From: Raineyella sp. W15-4 | GTDB lineage: Bacteria; Actinomycetota; Actinomycetes; Propionibacteriales; Propionibacteriaceae | Direction: 5' to 3' | Assembly: GCF_033170155.1 (NCBI RefSeq) | Contig: NZ_CP137079.1 | Coordinates: 310,001 to 374,000 of the forward strand | DNA length: 64,000 bases | In this document: piece by piece, positions 24,769 through 33,667 of the stretch | How the letters are laid out: each line of letters opens with the position of its first letter | Numbering within the stretch: position 1 is the first letter of the stretch | Program-made: the position numbers and the translations under genes | The notes under the pieces: model-generated | The model's input: only the letters and a program-made list of their open reading frames with translations | Told to the model about the DNA's origin: nothing | Databases searched by the model: none

Positions 24769-25731
24769 TCACCTCGTGCCCGGATGCGCCGCGAAGAAGT
24801 CCCAGATCACCGCCGTGGCGTCCACGGCGGCCGAGGCGCCGCCGGAGCCGGTCGCGCCGCCATCGCCCGGCCCGGCGCTACCCGGCCATTCATGGCCCAG
24901 GCCTGCGACCGTCACCAACGTCACGCTGCGGCCGTCGGGGCAGGGGGCTGTCGAGGTGGTCACCGCGCCGGTGTTGGCGACGCTCGGCTCCGCGCATCCG
25001 TCGACCGTCCGCCACTCTGCCACCACGTCCGGCACCGGCGGCCCGTCGACATGGGCTCCTGCCGGGCCGTACGACCCGCCGGGTCCACCCTGGTACGGCA
25101 CGATCGGGTCCGCGGTGCCGTGGACCGCCAGCACCGAGACCGGGGCCGCGCCGGAGCACTCCACCAGCCGGGTGGCAGCGACCGGGGCCACCGCCGCGAA
25201 GAGATCGGTCTCGCACGCCAGCCGGTACGTCATGATGCCGCCGTTCGACATCCCGGTCGCGTACACCCGGTGCGGATCGACCGGCACCCGGCGGCCGACC
25301 TCGGCCACCAGCGCGGTGAGGAAAGCCACGTCGTCGACCCCGTCGCGACCGGCCTGCCCGCAGCATCCGCCGCCCGCATTCCAGGAGCGGTGCAGGCCGT
25401 CAGGGAACGCCACGACGAACCCGCCGGCGGTGGCCCGGTCGTCCCAGTGGTAGGCCGTCTCGGCCTGCGCCCCGCTGCCGTAGCCGCCGTGCAGCACGAC
25501 GACGAGTGGTGCCGGTCCGGTCAGCCCGGTCGGCACGAACAGTCGGTAGGTCCGGGTCACCCCTCCGATGCGGATCGACGCGGTGGTGGAGGAGGGGAGG
25601 TCGACCGGGCGGCAGCCGGTGAGCGCCAGGCAGGCGACCAGGAGGGCCAGCCCCCGGAGGGCCAGCCGCGACCGGAGCGGTCGGTGGCGGGGCGGCCGGA
25701 GCCGGCCGTGTCGCGGTGTCATGCCCACCAT
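24769..25731 (-). CDS. Secreted lipoprotein esterase, PHB-depolymerase/LpqC-like
   Basis: The 320-residue protein has a basic, Arg-rich N-terminus, a hydrophobic stretch and a lipobox LALTGC, so it is exported and lipid-anchored. The alpha/beta-hydrolase domain shows VVLHGGYGSGAQAE, nucleophile Ser in ATGMSNGGIMTY, HGTADPIVPY for the acid and GLGHEWPG for the His. This is the poly(3-hydroxybutyrate) depolymerase / feruloyl-esterase-like family (LpqC in mycobacteria). Cys pairs (GGGCCG and others) may form disulfides outside the cell. ATG 25722 would give a start three residues shorter. It is divergent from the MoxR-type gene. Confidence 0.87.
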   Translation of the reverse strand: MVGMTPRHGRLRPPRHRPLRSRLALRGLALLVACLALTGCRPVDLPSSTTASIRIGGVTRTYRLFVPTGLTGPAPLVVVLHGGYGSGAQAETAYHWDDRATAGGFVVAFPDGLHRSWNAGGGCCGQAGRDGVDDVAFLTALVAEVGRRVPVDPHRVYATGMSNGGIMTYRLACETDLFAAVAPVAATRLVECSGAAPVSVLAVHGTADPIVPYQGGPGGSYGPAGAHVDGPPVPDVVAEWRTVDGCAEPSVANTGAVTTSTAPCPDGRSVTLVTVAGLGHEWPGSAGPGDGGATGSGGASAAVDATAVIWDFFAAHPGTR

Positions 25732-25801
25732 GGTGGCCGCGCGAGGGGCCGCCGTAACCCGGTCGCAAACTCGGGGTCTTTTGTGCCGGGCGCCGCAGGG
25801 T

Positions 25802-25807
25802 TAGCGT
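25802..25807 (+). promoter_or_regulatory. -10 box of a leaderless promoter for the MoxR-type ATPase gene
   Basis: TAGCGT is followed by 7 nt and then GTG 25815. This spacing supports GTG 25815 over GTG 25806, which would overlap the box. Confidence 0.45.
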
Positions 25808-25814
25808 GGGCGAT

Positions 25815-27215
25815 GTGACCGCCACCTCATCCTTTGCCCCGACCCCCCGAACGCTCGGTGAACTCCGTGCCTCCGGGCACCGCATCCGTGGCGTCCGTGA
25901 GGAGATCCGCGAGAACCTGCTCGACAAGCTCCGCCGCGGGGAGGACCCGTGGCCGGGGCTGCACGGTTTCCGGGACACGGTGCTCCCGCAGCTGGAACGC
26001 GCCCTCATCGCCGGCCACGACGTCGTCCTGCTCGGCGAACGCGGCCAGGGCAAGACGCGGCTGCTGCGGACCCTCGTCGGCCTGCTCGACGAATGGTCCC
26101 CGGTGATCGCAGGCTCCGAACTCGGTGAGCATCCGTACGAACCGATCAGCCCCGAATGGCGCCGCCGCGCCGCCGAACTCGGCGACGACCTGCCGATCGA
26201 GTGGCGCCACCGCAGCGAGCGGTACGCCGAGAAGCTCGCCACCCCCGACACCAGCGTCGCCGACCTGATCGGCGACGTCGACCCGATGAAGGTCGCCGAG
26301 GGCCGCCACCTGGGCGACCCGGAGACCATCCACTTCGGCCTGGTCCCGCGCAGCCACCGCGGCATCGTCGCGATCAACGAGTTGCCCGACCTGGCCGAGC
26401 GGATCCAGGTTGCGCTGCTCAACGTGATGGAGGAGCGCGACATCCAGATCCGCGGCTACGTGCTGCGCCTCCCCCTCGATGTGCTGCTGGTCGCCTCCGC
26501 CAACCCCGAGGACTACACCAACCGCGGCCGGATCATCACCCCGCTCAAGGACCGCTTCGGCGCCGAGATCCGCACCCACTACCCGACCACCCTCGACGAC
26601 GAGCTGGCGGTCATCCGCCAGGAGGCCCACCTGGTCGCCGAGGTGCCCGAGCCGGTGCTGGAGATCGTCGCCCGCTTCACCCGCTCGCTGCGCGAGTCCG
26701 CCGCGGTGGACCAACGCTCCGGGGTGAGCGCCCGGTTCGCCATCGCCGGCGCCGAGACCGTCGCCGCCTCCGCCCTGCACCGCGCCACCGTCCGCGGCGA
26801 GGACCGCGCGGTGGCCCGCTGCGTCGACCTCGACACCGTGGTCGACGTGCTGCGGGGGAAGATCGAGTTCGAGACCGGCGAGGAGGGCCAGGAGACCGAG
26901 ATCCTCTCCCACCTGCTGCGCACCGCGATCGCCGCCTGCGTCCGGGAGCGGCTCCGGGGCATCGACCTCGGCCTGCTGGTCACCGCTCTGGAGCAGGGGC
27001 GTACGGTCGCCACCGGCGTCCGGATGACCGCTGAGGAGTTCCTCACCGGGCTGCCGGCGCTCGGCGAGTCCACCCTCTACGACCAGATCGCCCAACGCCT
27101 CGGGGCCCGCACCCCCGGTGAGGTTGCCGGCGGCGTCGAACTCGCCCTCGAGGGCCTCTACCTGGCCCGCCGGATCGGCAAGGAATCCGGCGGCGGCGAA
27201 GCCCTCTACGGCTGA
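25815..27215 (+). CDS. MoxR/magnesium-chelatase-I type AAA+ ATPase
   Basis: The 466-residue AAA+ protein starts at GTG 25815, judged from promoter spacing. It has Walker A LLGERGQGKTRLL, a Walker B-like segment GIVAINELPD, the sensor region LLVASANPEDYT and a helix-bundle C-terminus. MoxR-like ATPases work with VWA-domain proteins to assemble or activate enzyme complexes or insert metals. The next gene, 19 nt away, encodes such a VWA protein, so they form one functional unit. The long insert between Walker A and B (about residues 95-175) is characteristic of the magnesium-chelatase subunit I side of the family. The client is unknown. Confidence 0.88.
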   Translation: MTATSSFAPTPRTLGELRASGHRIRGVREEIRENLLDKLRRGEDPWPGLHGFRDTVLPQLERALIAGHDVVLLGERGQGKTRLLRTLVGLLDEWSPVIAGSELGEHPYEPISPEWRRRAAELGDDLPIEWRHRSERYAEKLATPDTSVADLIGDVDPMKVAEGRHLGDPETIHFGLVPRSHRGIVAINELPDLAERIQVALLNVMEERDIQIRGYVLRLPLDVLLVASANPEDYTNRGRIITPLKDRFGAEIRTHYPTTLDDELAVIRQEAHLVAEVPEPVLEIVARFTRSLRESAAVDQRSGVSARFAIAGAETVAASALHRATVRGEDRAVARCVDLDTVVDVLRGKIEFETGEEGQETEILSHLLRTAIAACVRERLRGIDLGLLVTALEQGRTVATGVRMTAEEFLTGLPALGESTLYDQIAQRLGARTPGEVAGGVELALEGLYLARRIGKESGGGEALYG

Positions 27216-27234
27216 TGACAGGGATGAGGCCGCG

Positions 27235-29250
27235 ATGAGCCGCTACACCCGCTACGCCGGCGGCGACCCGCTCGCCCCGCCGGTCGACCTGGCCGACGCC
27301 CTCGCCTCGATCGGCGAGGACGTGATGGCCGGCTGGTCACCCGAGCGGGCGATGCGCGAATACCTCCGCCGCGGCGCCAAGGGCACCGGCGGCCAGCAGC
27401 GGACCGGTCTCGACGACCTCGCCCGCCGGGTCGCGCAACGCCGCCGGGAACTCCTCGACCGGCACTCCCTCGACGGCACCCTGCAGCAGGTCCGCGAGCT
27501 GCTCGACAAGGCGGTGCTGGCCGAGCGCAAGCAGCTCGCCCGGGACCCGATGATGGACGAGGGTGACCGAGCGTTCCGTCAGCTGCAGCTGGACGACCTG
27601 CCGCCGGCCACCTCCGCCGCGGTCCAGGAGCTGTCCTCGTACGACTGGCAGAGCAGCGAGGCCCGCGAGGCGTACGACCGGATCAAGGACCTGCTCGGCC
27701 GTGAGCTGCTCGACCAGCGGTTCGCCGGGATGAAGCAGGCGCTGGAGAACGCCACCGAGGAGGACCGCGAGCGGGTCGGTGAGATGCTCCGCGACCTCAA
27801 CGAGCTGCTGGAGAAGCACCGCCGCGGCGAGGACACACGTGCGGACTTCGACGACTTCATGGCGAAGCACGGCGAGTTCTTCCCCGAGCAACCGAAGGAC
27901 ATCGAGGAACTGCTCGACGCGCTGGCCGCCCGCAGCGCCGCGGCACAGCGGATGCTCAACTCGATGAGTCCGGAGCAGCGGGCCGAGCTGATGCAGCTGT
28001 CGGCACAGGCCTTCGGCTCGCCGGAGCTGATGGACCAGCTCGCCCGGATGGACGGCAACCTGCGGTCACTGCGTCCCGGGGAGGACTGGACCGGCTCCCA
28101 GCGGTTCCAGGGCGAGGAGGGGCTCGGCCTGGGCGACGGCACCGGGGTGCTGCAGGATCTCGCCGACCTCGACAACCTGGCCGACCAGCTCGCCCAGTCC
28201 CGCGAGGGCTCCCGGCTGGACGACGTCGACCTCGACGCGCTGGCCCGCCAGCTCGGTGCCGAGGCCGCCGTCGACGCCCGCGCCCTGGCCGAACTGGAGC
28301 GGGCGCTGCGGGACTCCGGCTACCTGAAACGGGCCCCCGAGGGCGATCTGCGGCTCAGCCCCCGGGCGATGCGCCAGCTGGGCCGCCAGCTGCTCCGCGA
28401 CGTCGCGACCCGGTTGGCGAGTCGGCAGGGCCAGCGCGACGCCCGGAAGGCCGGCCTGCTCGGCGAACCGACCGGGGCGTCCCGCGGGTGGGAGTTCGGC
28501 GACATCGAGCCGTGGGCCACCGCCCGGACCGTCACCAACGCCGTCGTCCGCACCGTCGCCGCTGGCGGGTCGGTCGCCGACGGGGTGCGGATCACCCTGG
28601 ACGACATCGAGGTCACCGAGACCGAGGAGCGCACCCGGGCCGCGGTCGCACTGCTGGTCGACACCAGCTTCTCGATGGCGATGGACGGCCGTTGGGTGCC
28701 GATGAAGCGTACGGCGCTGGCCCTGCACCACCTGCTGCGGACCCGCTTCCGCGGCGACCTGCTGCAGGTGGTCGGGTTCGGCCGGGTCGCCACGGTGATG
28801 GACATCGAGCAGCTCATCGGCCTGGACAGCCAGTGGGAGAAGGGCACCAACCTGCACCACGCCCTGCTGCTGGCCAACCGCTTCTTCCGCAAGCATCCGG
28901 ACGCCCAGCCGGTGCTGCTGATCGTCACCGACGGCGAGCCCACCTCGCACCTGGAGGCGAACGGCGAGGTGTGGTTCGACTACCCGCCGCACCCGCTGAC
29001 CATCGCCCGGACCGTGCAGGAGCTGGACGCCTCCCGCCGGCTCGGCGCGCAGACGACGTTCTTCCGGCTGGGGGACGACCCGGGGCTGGCCCGTTTCGTC
29101 GACTCGATGGCCCGCCGGGCCGACGGCCGTACGGTCGCCCCCGAGCTGGACGACCTCGGCGCGGCGGTGGTCGACAGCTACCTCGGCTCGCGGGCGCGGC
29201 GCGCCGGGCGTGCCGGTGCCGGTGGGACGGATCCGTTCGGGGAACGGTAG
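27235..29250 (+). CDS. VWA-domain protein, partner of the MoxR-type ATPase
   Basis: The 671-residue protein starts at ATG 27235. Residues 1-450 are mostly charged helix with long acidic and basic stretches (LLEKHRRGEDTRADFDDF and similar), likely coiled coil. The C-terminal von Willebrand A domain holds the MIDAS motif DTSFS beginning at D476 and a conserved TDGEPTSH loop. It resembles the BchD/CoxE-like partners of AAA+ ATPases and would bind a client or metal in the cytoplasm. It is coupled to the ATPase gene in front. A short GC hairpin follows at 29266-29286. Confidence 0.86.
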   Translation: MSRYTRYAGGDPLAPPVDLADALASIGEDVMAGWSPERAMREYLRRGAKGTGGQQRTGLDDLARRVAQRRRELLDRHSLDGTLQQVRELLDKAVLAERKQLARDPMMDEGDRAFRQLQLDDLPPATSAAVQELSSYDWQSSEAREAYDRIKDLLGRELLDQRFAGMKQALENATEEDRERVGEMLRDLNELLEKHRRGEDTRADFDDFMAKHGEFFPEQPKDIEELLDALAARSAAAQRMLNSMSPEQRAELMQLSAQAFGSPELMDQLARMDGNLRSLRPGEDWTGSQRFQGEEGLGLGDGTGVLQDLADLDNLADQLAQSREGSRLDDVDLDALARQLGAEAAVDARALAELERALRDSGYLKRAPEGDLRLSPRAMRQLGRQLLRDVATRLASRQGQRDARKAGLLGEPTGASRGWEFGDIEPWATARTVTNAVVRTVAAGGSVADGVRITLDDIEVTETEERTRAAVALLVDTSFSMAMDGRWVPMKRTALALHHLLRTRFRGDLLQVVGFGRVATVMDIEQLIGLDSQWEKGTNLHHALLLANRFFRKHPDAQPVLLIVTDGEPTSHLEANGEVWFDYPPHPLTIARTVQELDASRRLGAQTTFFRLGDDPGLARFVDSMARRADGRTVAPELDDLGAAVVDSYLGSRARRAGRAGAGGTDPFGER

Positions 29251-29265
29251 CCGGCCGGGACCGGG

Positions 29266-29286
29266 CCACCCCCAGAATTGGGGTGG
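29266..29286 (+). terminator. GC-rich hairpin after the VWA gene
   Basis: CCACCCC (29266-29272) pairs with GGGGTGG (29280-29286) around a 7-nt loop. There is no T tract, so terminator function is likely but not certain. Confidence 0.5.
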
Positions 29287-29434
29287 TACGCCCCCGGCCC
29301 CGGATGGTGCCATAGCAGTGGCCGATGGCCCCGGCCTGATCTGGGGGGAGTCAGGCGCGGGGGCCGTCGGCCGGCCCGTGGGGGCGAGCCCGCCGGCGAC
29401 GAGTGACGGCCGGCGAGGGGTGACGGAGGTGGCG

Positions 29435-30052
29435 GTGCGGGATCGGTTGGGCGTCGTCGCCGGGCTGCTCTGCGGGGCGATCATCCTCGCCGGCCTGCCG
29501 GTGGTGACCTGGGCCAGCGGGGACTGGCTCATCGCCGCCGGGTGGACGCCGGTCGCCCGCAACCGGATCCAGTGGCCCTCGATGATGCTGCTGGGACCGT
29601 ACGGCCCGCTGATGACCGGCGTCCTGCTCGGCTCCGCCGCGGCCGGCGGGTGCTTCCTGCCGCGGCTGCGGGTGGTGGCGTCCCGCCGTGCCGCCGTCGC
29701 CCTCGCCGTGGCCGTCTGCTGTGTGGCCCTCACCGCCGTCCCACCACTCGACACCCCGGCGGCCTTCCCGCTCGTCCGGCTGCACAACGCCGCCTACCTG
29801 GGCCTGCTCGTCGCCTGGGCGGCCTTCCTGGTGCTCGGCTGGACCGACATCCGGGGCAGCACCCGCCGGGGCACCCCGGTGCGGCCGGCGGTCCGCCGGC
29901 TCGCTCTCTGCTGCCTGGTCCCGGTGCTGGTCGGGACGCTCCTCACCGCGCTGCCGGCCACAGGGCAGCTGGCCCGTTATCTGCTGCTGTTCCCGATGGC
30001 GGCCTGGATCGGTGGTGTCGCCTGGCTCACCAGAGGCGTCGTCCGTGCCTAG
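29435..30052 (+). CDS. Polytopic membrane protein, unknown (possibly DUF998-like)
   Basis: The 205-residue protein starts at GTG 29435 with GGAGGT (29425-29430) in front. Five to six hydrophobic segments are visible, for example VVAGLLCGAIILAGLPVVTW, LMTGVLLGSAAAGG, AAVALAVAVCCVALTAV, AAYLGLLVAWAAFLVLGW and LCCLVPVLVGTLLTALP. A Pro-Leu-Asp-Thr-Pro loop and a His-Asn before the fourth segment resemble DUF998-type membrane proteins, but I cannot confirm that. It ends 37 nt before the sensor kinase gene and may be co-transcribed with the two-component system. Confidence 0.65.
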   Translation: MRDRLGVVAGLLCGAIILAGLPVVTWASGDWLIAAGWTPVARNRIQWPSMMLLGPYGPLMTGVLLGSAAAGGCFLPRLRVVASRRAAVALAVAVCCVALTAVPPLDTPAAFPLVRLHNAAYLGLLVAWAAFLVLGWTDIRGSTRRGTPVRPAVRRLALCCLVPVLVGTLLTALPATGQLARYLLLFPMAAWIGGVAWLTRGVVRA

Positions 30053-30089
30053 CGCGGTGGACACGACCGGCGCGGTGGACAATACCGAC

Positions 30090-31310
30090 ATGACGCGCAT
30101 TCCCCGCCCGAGGAGCCCGCTGCCGCGTCTGGTCACCCATCTGCTGGGTCGTACCGAGCCGGAGCGGGTCGAGCGGGGCATCGTGATCGTCTTCGCCGCG
30201 CTGCGGATCGGGCTGATCGCGCAGCTGTCCATCGTGTGGTGGTTCCAGCTGGGTTCCCCGGAGATCCCGACCGCGGTGCTGCCGGTGACCACCGCGGCGA
30301 TCCTGTTCTCGGTGGCCTTCGTCGCCTCCGCGCTGCGCCGCCGCGAGCTGCGCTCGACCGTCTGGGGGCTGACCGACCTGATCACCGGCTGTCTGGCCCT
30401 GGTGGTGACCAGCCAGCTGATCCCCCGGCACCTGCAGGTGGGGTCCTGGCTGCACTGGGCACCGGGCTACCTGGAGCAGGTGGTGGCCTTCGTCGCGGGC
30501 TGGTTGCGGTCGGTCCGGGGTGCCTTCCTGGTCGGTGTCGGTGTCGGACTGCTCTACCTGGCGTGCACCATGCCGGGCACCGACCAGCCGGTCGCGGTGC
30601 TGGTCAACGTGCTCAACTATCCGATGTTCGCCACCGCCGCGGCGCTGTTCGGCCGCTACACCAGGCGCCTCGCCGCGGGGGCGGAGGAGAACCGTCGCCG
30701 GGCCGAGGAGAGCCGGGCGCAGGCCCGGGAGGCCGCCGCCGCCCTCGAACTGGCCCGCTACTCCTTCCACGTGCACAACGCCACCGGTCTGCTCGAGGCG
30801 TTCGCCCGGGCCGATCTGCAGCCGGAGCTGATGCCCTCGCTGCGCCGGCAGGCCGCCGAGGAGGCGAACCGGCTGCGCTACGAGGTGCTCCGCGGGCCGC
30901 AGCGCGGCACCGCCGAGGACGGGCCGATCCTGCTGGAGAAGGTGGTCTGGGAGGCCACCGCCGGGTTCGGGCACCTGCCGCTCGAGCTGTCGCTCGCGCT
31001 GGGCCGGACCGCCCCGCTCGCCCGGGACCACGCCCGGGCCCTCAAGCAGGCGCTGATCGCGCTGCTCTACAACGTCCAGCTGCACGCCCGGGCCTCGACG
31101 GTCACCGTGCACGCCGACCGGCGGGATGACCGGTGGGAGGTCACCGTGACCGACGACGGTGTCGGCTTCGATCCCAAGCCGGAGCACTACGGTTTCGGCC
31201 TGGCGCTGCAGGTGGTGGACTCCCTGCAGCGCCATCAATTGACGGTCTCGATCACCTCACACCCCGGGGAGGGCACATGCACGACGATCACCGGCCCGAC
31301 GGCGACCTGA
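30090..31310 (+). CDS. Membrane histidine kinase-like sensor
   Basis: The 406-residue protein starts at ATG 30090. Four or five membrane segments occupy residues 30-190, followed by a helical linker (EENRRRAEESRAQAREAAAA). The HATPase region holds LLYNVQLHARAS as the N box and TDDGVGFDP as the G1 box. The phosphoacceptor region is unusual: the usual LHD-x-x-x-Q of LuxR-partnered kinases is not seen, and a candidate is RYSFHVHNATGLLEAF. It overlaps the response regulator gene by 34 nt, so the two are translated together. The signal is unknown. Confidence 0.78.
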   Translation: MTRIPRPRSPLPRLVTHLLGRTEPERVERGIVIVFAALRIGLIAQLSIVWWFQLGSPEIPTAVLPVTTAAILFSVAFVASALRRRELRSTVWGLTDLITGCLALVVTSQLIPRHLQVGSWLHWAPGYLEQVVAFVAGWLRSVRGAFLVGVGVGLLYLACTMPGTDQPVAVLVNVLNYPMFATAAALFGRYTRRLAAGAEENRRRAEESRAQAREAAAALELARYSFHVHNATGLLEAFARADLQPELMPSLRRQAAEEANRLRYEVLRGPQRGTAEDGPILLEKVVWEATAGFGHLPLELSLALGRTAPLARDHARALKQALIALLYNVQLHARASTVTVHADRRDDRWEVTVTDDGVGFDPKPEHYGFGLALQVVDSLQRHQLTVSITSHPGEGTCTTITGPTAT

Positions 31311-32011
31311 CCCGACTGTCCGGCACCCAACCGTCGGACACCCCACCGACGGTCGCGGTGGTGGACGACGCGGCGCTGATGCGCCGGCTGTTCCAGTCGG
31401 CGTTCCCCCGGCTCGACGTGGTCGGGACGTACGCCTCGGTGGACGAGCTGCTGGCCGCCCACCCGACCGCCGACCTGGTAGTGCTCGACCTGCTGCTGTC
31501 CACCAGCCTCCAGTCGGAGGGGGTGCTCCAGGGCCCGGCGGCGATCCGGGCGCTGACCGGGAGCGGCTATCCGCGGATCTGTCTCTACACCGACGAGCGC
31601 CGCCCGCTGGTGCTGGCCCACTGCCTGTCCGTCGGCGCGTCCGGCTTCGCCCGCAAGAGCGACGACTTGGAGGTGAGCGAGGAGGCGTTCCTACGGGTCG
31701 CCGCCGGCGACACCGTCATCGCCCGCTCGATGGTGGGGCTCGCCGAGCTGCTGGCGCGCCGCGGCAGCCTGCCCGAACTCACCACCCGGCAGAGCGAGGT
31801 GCTCGCCGCGCGATCCCGCGGGGAGAAGTGGGAGGCCATCGGCCGTCGCCTGGGCATCTCCACCGACACCGCGCGGGGTCATCTGGAGAACGTGATGACC
31901 AAGATGGTCTGGTACCTGCACGACGCCGGCGTCGACCCCGACGCCCCGCCCGCGGATGTCGAGCGGGCGCTCGGTCTGGCCCCCGGTGACCTGATGGACC
32001 CCTCGTCCTAG
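31277..32011 (+). CDS. LuxR-family response regulator
   Basis: The 244-residue protein starts at ATG 31277 behind GGGGAGGG. The receiver domain (about 25-140) has the acidic pair VVDDAAL, phospho-acceptor D71 in LVVLDLLLS and the conserved Lys in GFARKSD. The C-terminal helix-turn-helix is ELTTRQSEVLAARSRGEKWE followed by IGRRLGISTDTARGHLENVM, which is LuxR-like with an altered recognition helix. It is the cognate regulator of the overlapping sensor gene. Its stop overlaps the convergent beta-helix protein gene by 4 nt. Confidence 0.87.
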   Translation: MHDDHRPDGDLTRLSGTQPSDTPPTVAVVDDAALMRRLFQSAFPRLDVVGTYASVDELLAAHPTADLVVLDLLLSTSLQSEGVLQGPAAIRALTGSGYPRICLYTDERRPLVLAHCLSVGASGFARKSDDLEVSEEAFLRVAAGDTVIARSMVGLAELLARRGSLPELTTRQSEVLAARSRGEKWEAIGRRLGISTDTARGHLENVMTKMVWYLHDAGVDPDAPPADVERALGLAPGDLMDPSS

Positions 32012-33180
32012 GCGTCCTGGGGAGAAGCCTCCTGGGGAGAGGTGCGGTACTGGTCCCGCAGCGTGTAGAGGATCAGGCCCACGCCCACGCAGCCGGCCAC
32101 CAGGGTGAACACCCAGCCGACGTACGGCAGCGCCATCGCCACCCCGAGGATCGCCGCGCCCAGCGCCATCAGGCCGACCGGATGCCCCTTCCCGCGGAGC
32201 ACCTCCCGGCCGATGATGTACGCGGCCAGCGGTCCGGCCAGCAGGGCGGCGAAGGCGAATCCGGCCACGATCAGCGCGCCGAGCGCGGCGCCGACGATCA
32301 ACACCAGGGTCACCAGGACGATCGGTAGCACCACGACCGCTGCCAACAGGCCGATCAGCCCGGGGATCGCCAGTCGCCGGACCGGCACCACGGTGGTCGC
32401 CCGGGCCACGTACCTGGGCAGCAGCAGGATGACGGCGAGCGCCAGCACCTCGAACGCGATCACGCCGTACGCCGCCGCCCCGAACCGCTGCGCCACCGTC
32501 GGCCCCTTCCGGGTGGTCGGCGGAGGAGTGGTCCGGACCACGTCGCCGTTGACCGTGCCGGGGGCGATCGTCGCGTCCTGCGCGCTGGTGTAGTGCACGT
32601 GGCCGTCGATCGAGGCTCCCGGGGTCACTGTCAGGGTGGTCACCCCGCCGTCGACGTCGCGGCCCACGGTCCCGGAGACAGTGGCGGTGTTGGCTCCCAG
32701 TAGGGCGTCGCGGGCCACCTGGCCGGCCACCTGGACGCTGTTGCCGGCGGCGGTGAGGTCGGTGCCGACCCTCGCGCCCGGCGACACGGTCACGGTGTTG
32801 CCGGCCAGGGTGGTCCCACCACCGGTGCTGGCGCCGGTCGTCACGGCGTTGCCGGCGAGGCGTACGGACCCGCCGACGGTGCCGGTCACCGTGACGCTGC
32901 TGCCGGCACAGAGCACGTCACCGGTCACGGTGCCCGCGACGACGACGGTGGTGCCGGCGCAGAAGAGGTCGCCGTCGATGCGGCCGTTGACGGTGACGAC
33001 CTGGCCGGTGAGGTAGGCCGAGCCGTCGACGACCTGGCCGTCGGTGACGGTGGGGGAGCTGCCGGACTCGAAGAGGCCGGCAGCGAAGGCCGGGCTGGCC
33101 ACGGCGGCCAGCAGCAGGGCGATGCCGAGGATCGCCGGCACGAATCGGGGAAGACGGGCGGAACGGGCAGTGGGCTTCAT
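32008..33180 (-). CDS. Exported beta-helix (bactofilin-like) membrane protein
   Basis: The 390-residue protein has a signal peptide (VPAILGIALLLAAVASPAFA). About 190 residues of short VTVNGRIDGDLFCAGTTVVV-type repeats follow, the pattern of polymer-forming cytoskeletal or beta-solenoid proteins. The C-terminal part has four or five membrane segments (VIAFEVLALAVILLLP, LIGLLAAVVVLPIVLVTLV and others). The solenoid would lie outside the membrane. ATG 33180 is preceded by GGAGTG. A structural or stress-sensing role in the envelope is plausible; the convergent two-component system may be related, but this is inference. Confidence 0.78.
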   Translation of the reverse strand: MKPTARSARLPRFVPAILGIALLLAAVASPAFAAGLFESGSSPTVTDGQVVDGSAYLTGQVVTVNGRIDGDLFCAGTTVVVAGTVTGDVLCAGSSVTVTGTVGGSVRLAGNAVTTGASTGGGTTLAGNTVTVSPGARVGTDLTAAGNSVQVAGQVARDALLGANTATVSGTVGRDVDGGVTTLTVTPGASIDGHVHYTSAQDATIAPGTVNGDVVRTTPPPTTRKGPTVAQRFGAAAYGVIAFEVLALAVILLLPRYVARATTVVPVRRLAIPGLIGLLAAVVVLPIVLVTLVLIVGAALGALIVAGFAFAALLAGPLAAYIIGREVLRGKGHPVGLMALGAAILGVAMALPYVGWVFTLVAGCVGVGLILYTLRDQYRTSPQEASPQDA

Positions 33181-33207
33181 GGCAGACACTCCACGGTGCT
33201 GGGCTGG

Positions 33208-33244
33208 CCCCGCGCTGCGGGGAGGGCTCCCCGCCCGGGGAGCC
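33208..33244 (-). promoter_or_regulatory. Two adjacent hairpins in the 5' leader of the beta-helix protein gene
   Basis: CCCCGC-GCT-GCGGGG (33208-33222) and GGCTCCCCG-CC-CGGGGAGCC (33225-33244) are perfect inverted repeats. They lie between a TAGAGT box near 33256-33261 and ATG 33180, so they would be in the transcribed leader. They may control translation or stability. Confidence 0.45.
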
Positions 33245-33667
33245 GATGCCTCCACTCTAGGCGGCGGCAGGTGCCCCTGTGGGGGGATGCGGGCCAACCC
33301 ACACAAATAAGCATGAGTTATCGATTGAGTCGAGATTACTTATGTGAGTTCGGGTGGTGCTGGCCTCGATGGAGATCGGAGCATGCCCGATCAGTGCCCG
33401 GTTGTCCGATGACCTACTGGGTGGGGAGATCCGCGTAGCGGCGCGCTCTGATGGTGGATCCTGGGCCGTCGAAGGAAAGTACTGGATGACTGATGTGTCT
33501 GTTTATGTTGGATAAATGTTAGTTTGTGTCGACTCAGAGATCACATAGTGAGAAACGCAGGTGATCGGGTGCTCTTGACAAACACAAACGGGCGGCGGAG
33601 TCTGGTGATCACGATCAATGTCGATCCTGTCCGTCTCCGTACGGGCAGCCATACCAACGGAGTTGAG
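33245..33667. other. AT-richer intergenic region before the PTS gene
   Basis: Together with the leader above, about 490 bp here hold no convincing gene. From roughly 33300 the base composition drops to near-even GC with many short AT runs (33303-33350, 33480-33560), unlike the rest of the window. I see TTGACA at 33576-33581 without a good -10, and a partial match to the iol operator (ATGTTAGTTTGTG near 33517). It is probably the control region of the PTS operon. Confidence 0.5.

Noticed and set aside
33313-33438. Small plus-strand frame in the PTS upstream region
   Set aside because: It has no good ribosome site and codon use unlike the neighbours, and lies in probable regulatory DNA.
33520-33548. 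CRP-like site TGTG...TCACA before the PTS gene
   Set aside because: The spacing between the half-sites is 11 nt or more, not the 6-8 nt expected.
33524-33667. N-terminal extension of the PTS permease frame
   Set aside because: The extension lies in the AT-rich control region and does not resemble an EIIC N-terminus; ATG 33668 fits the family.
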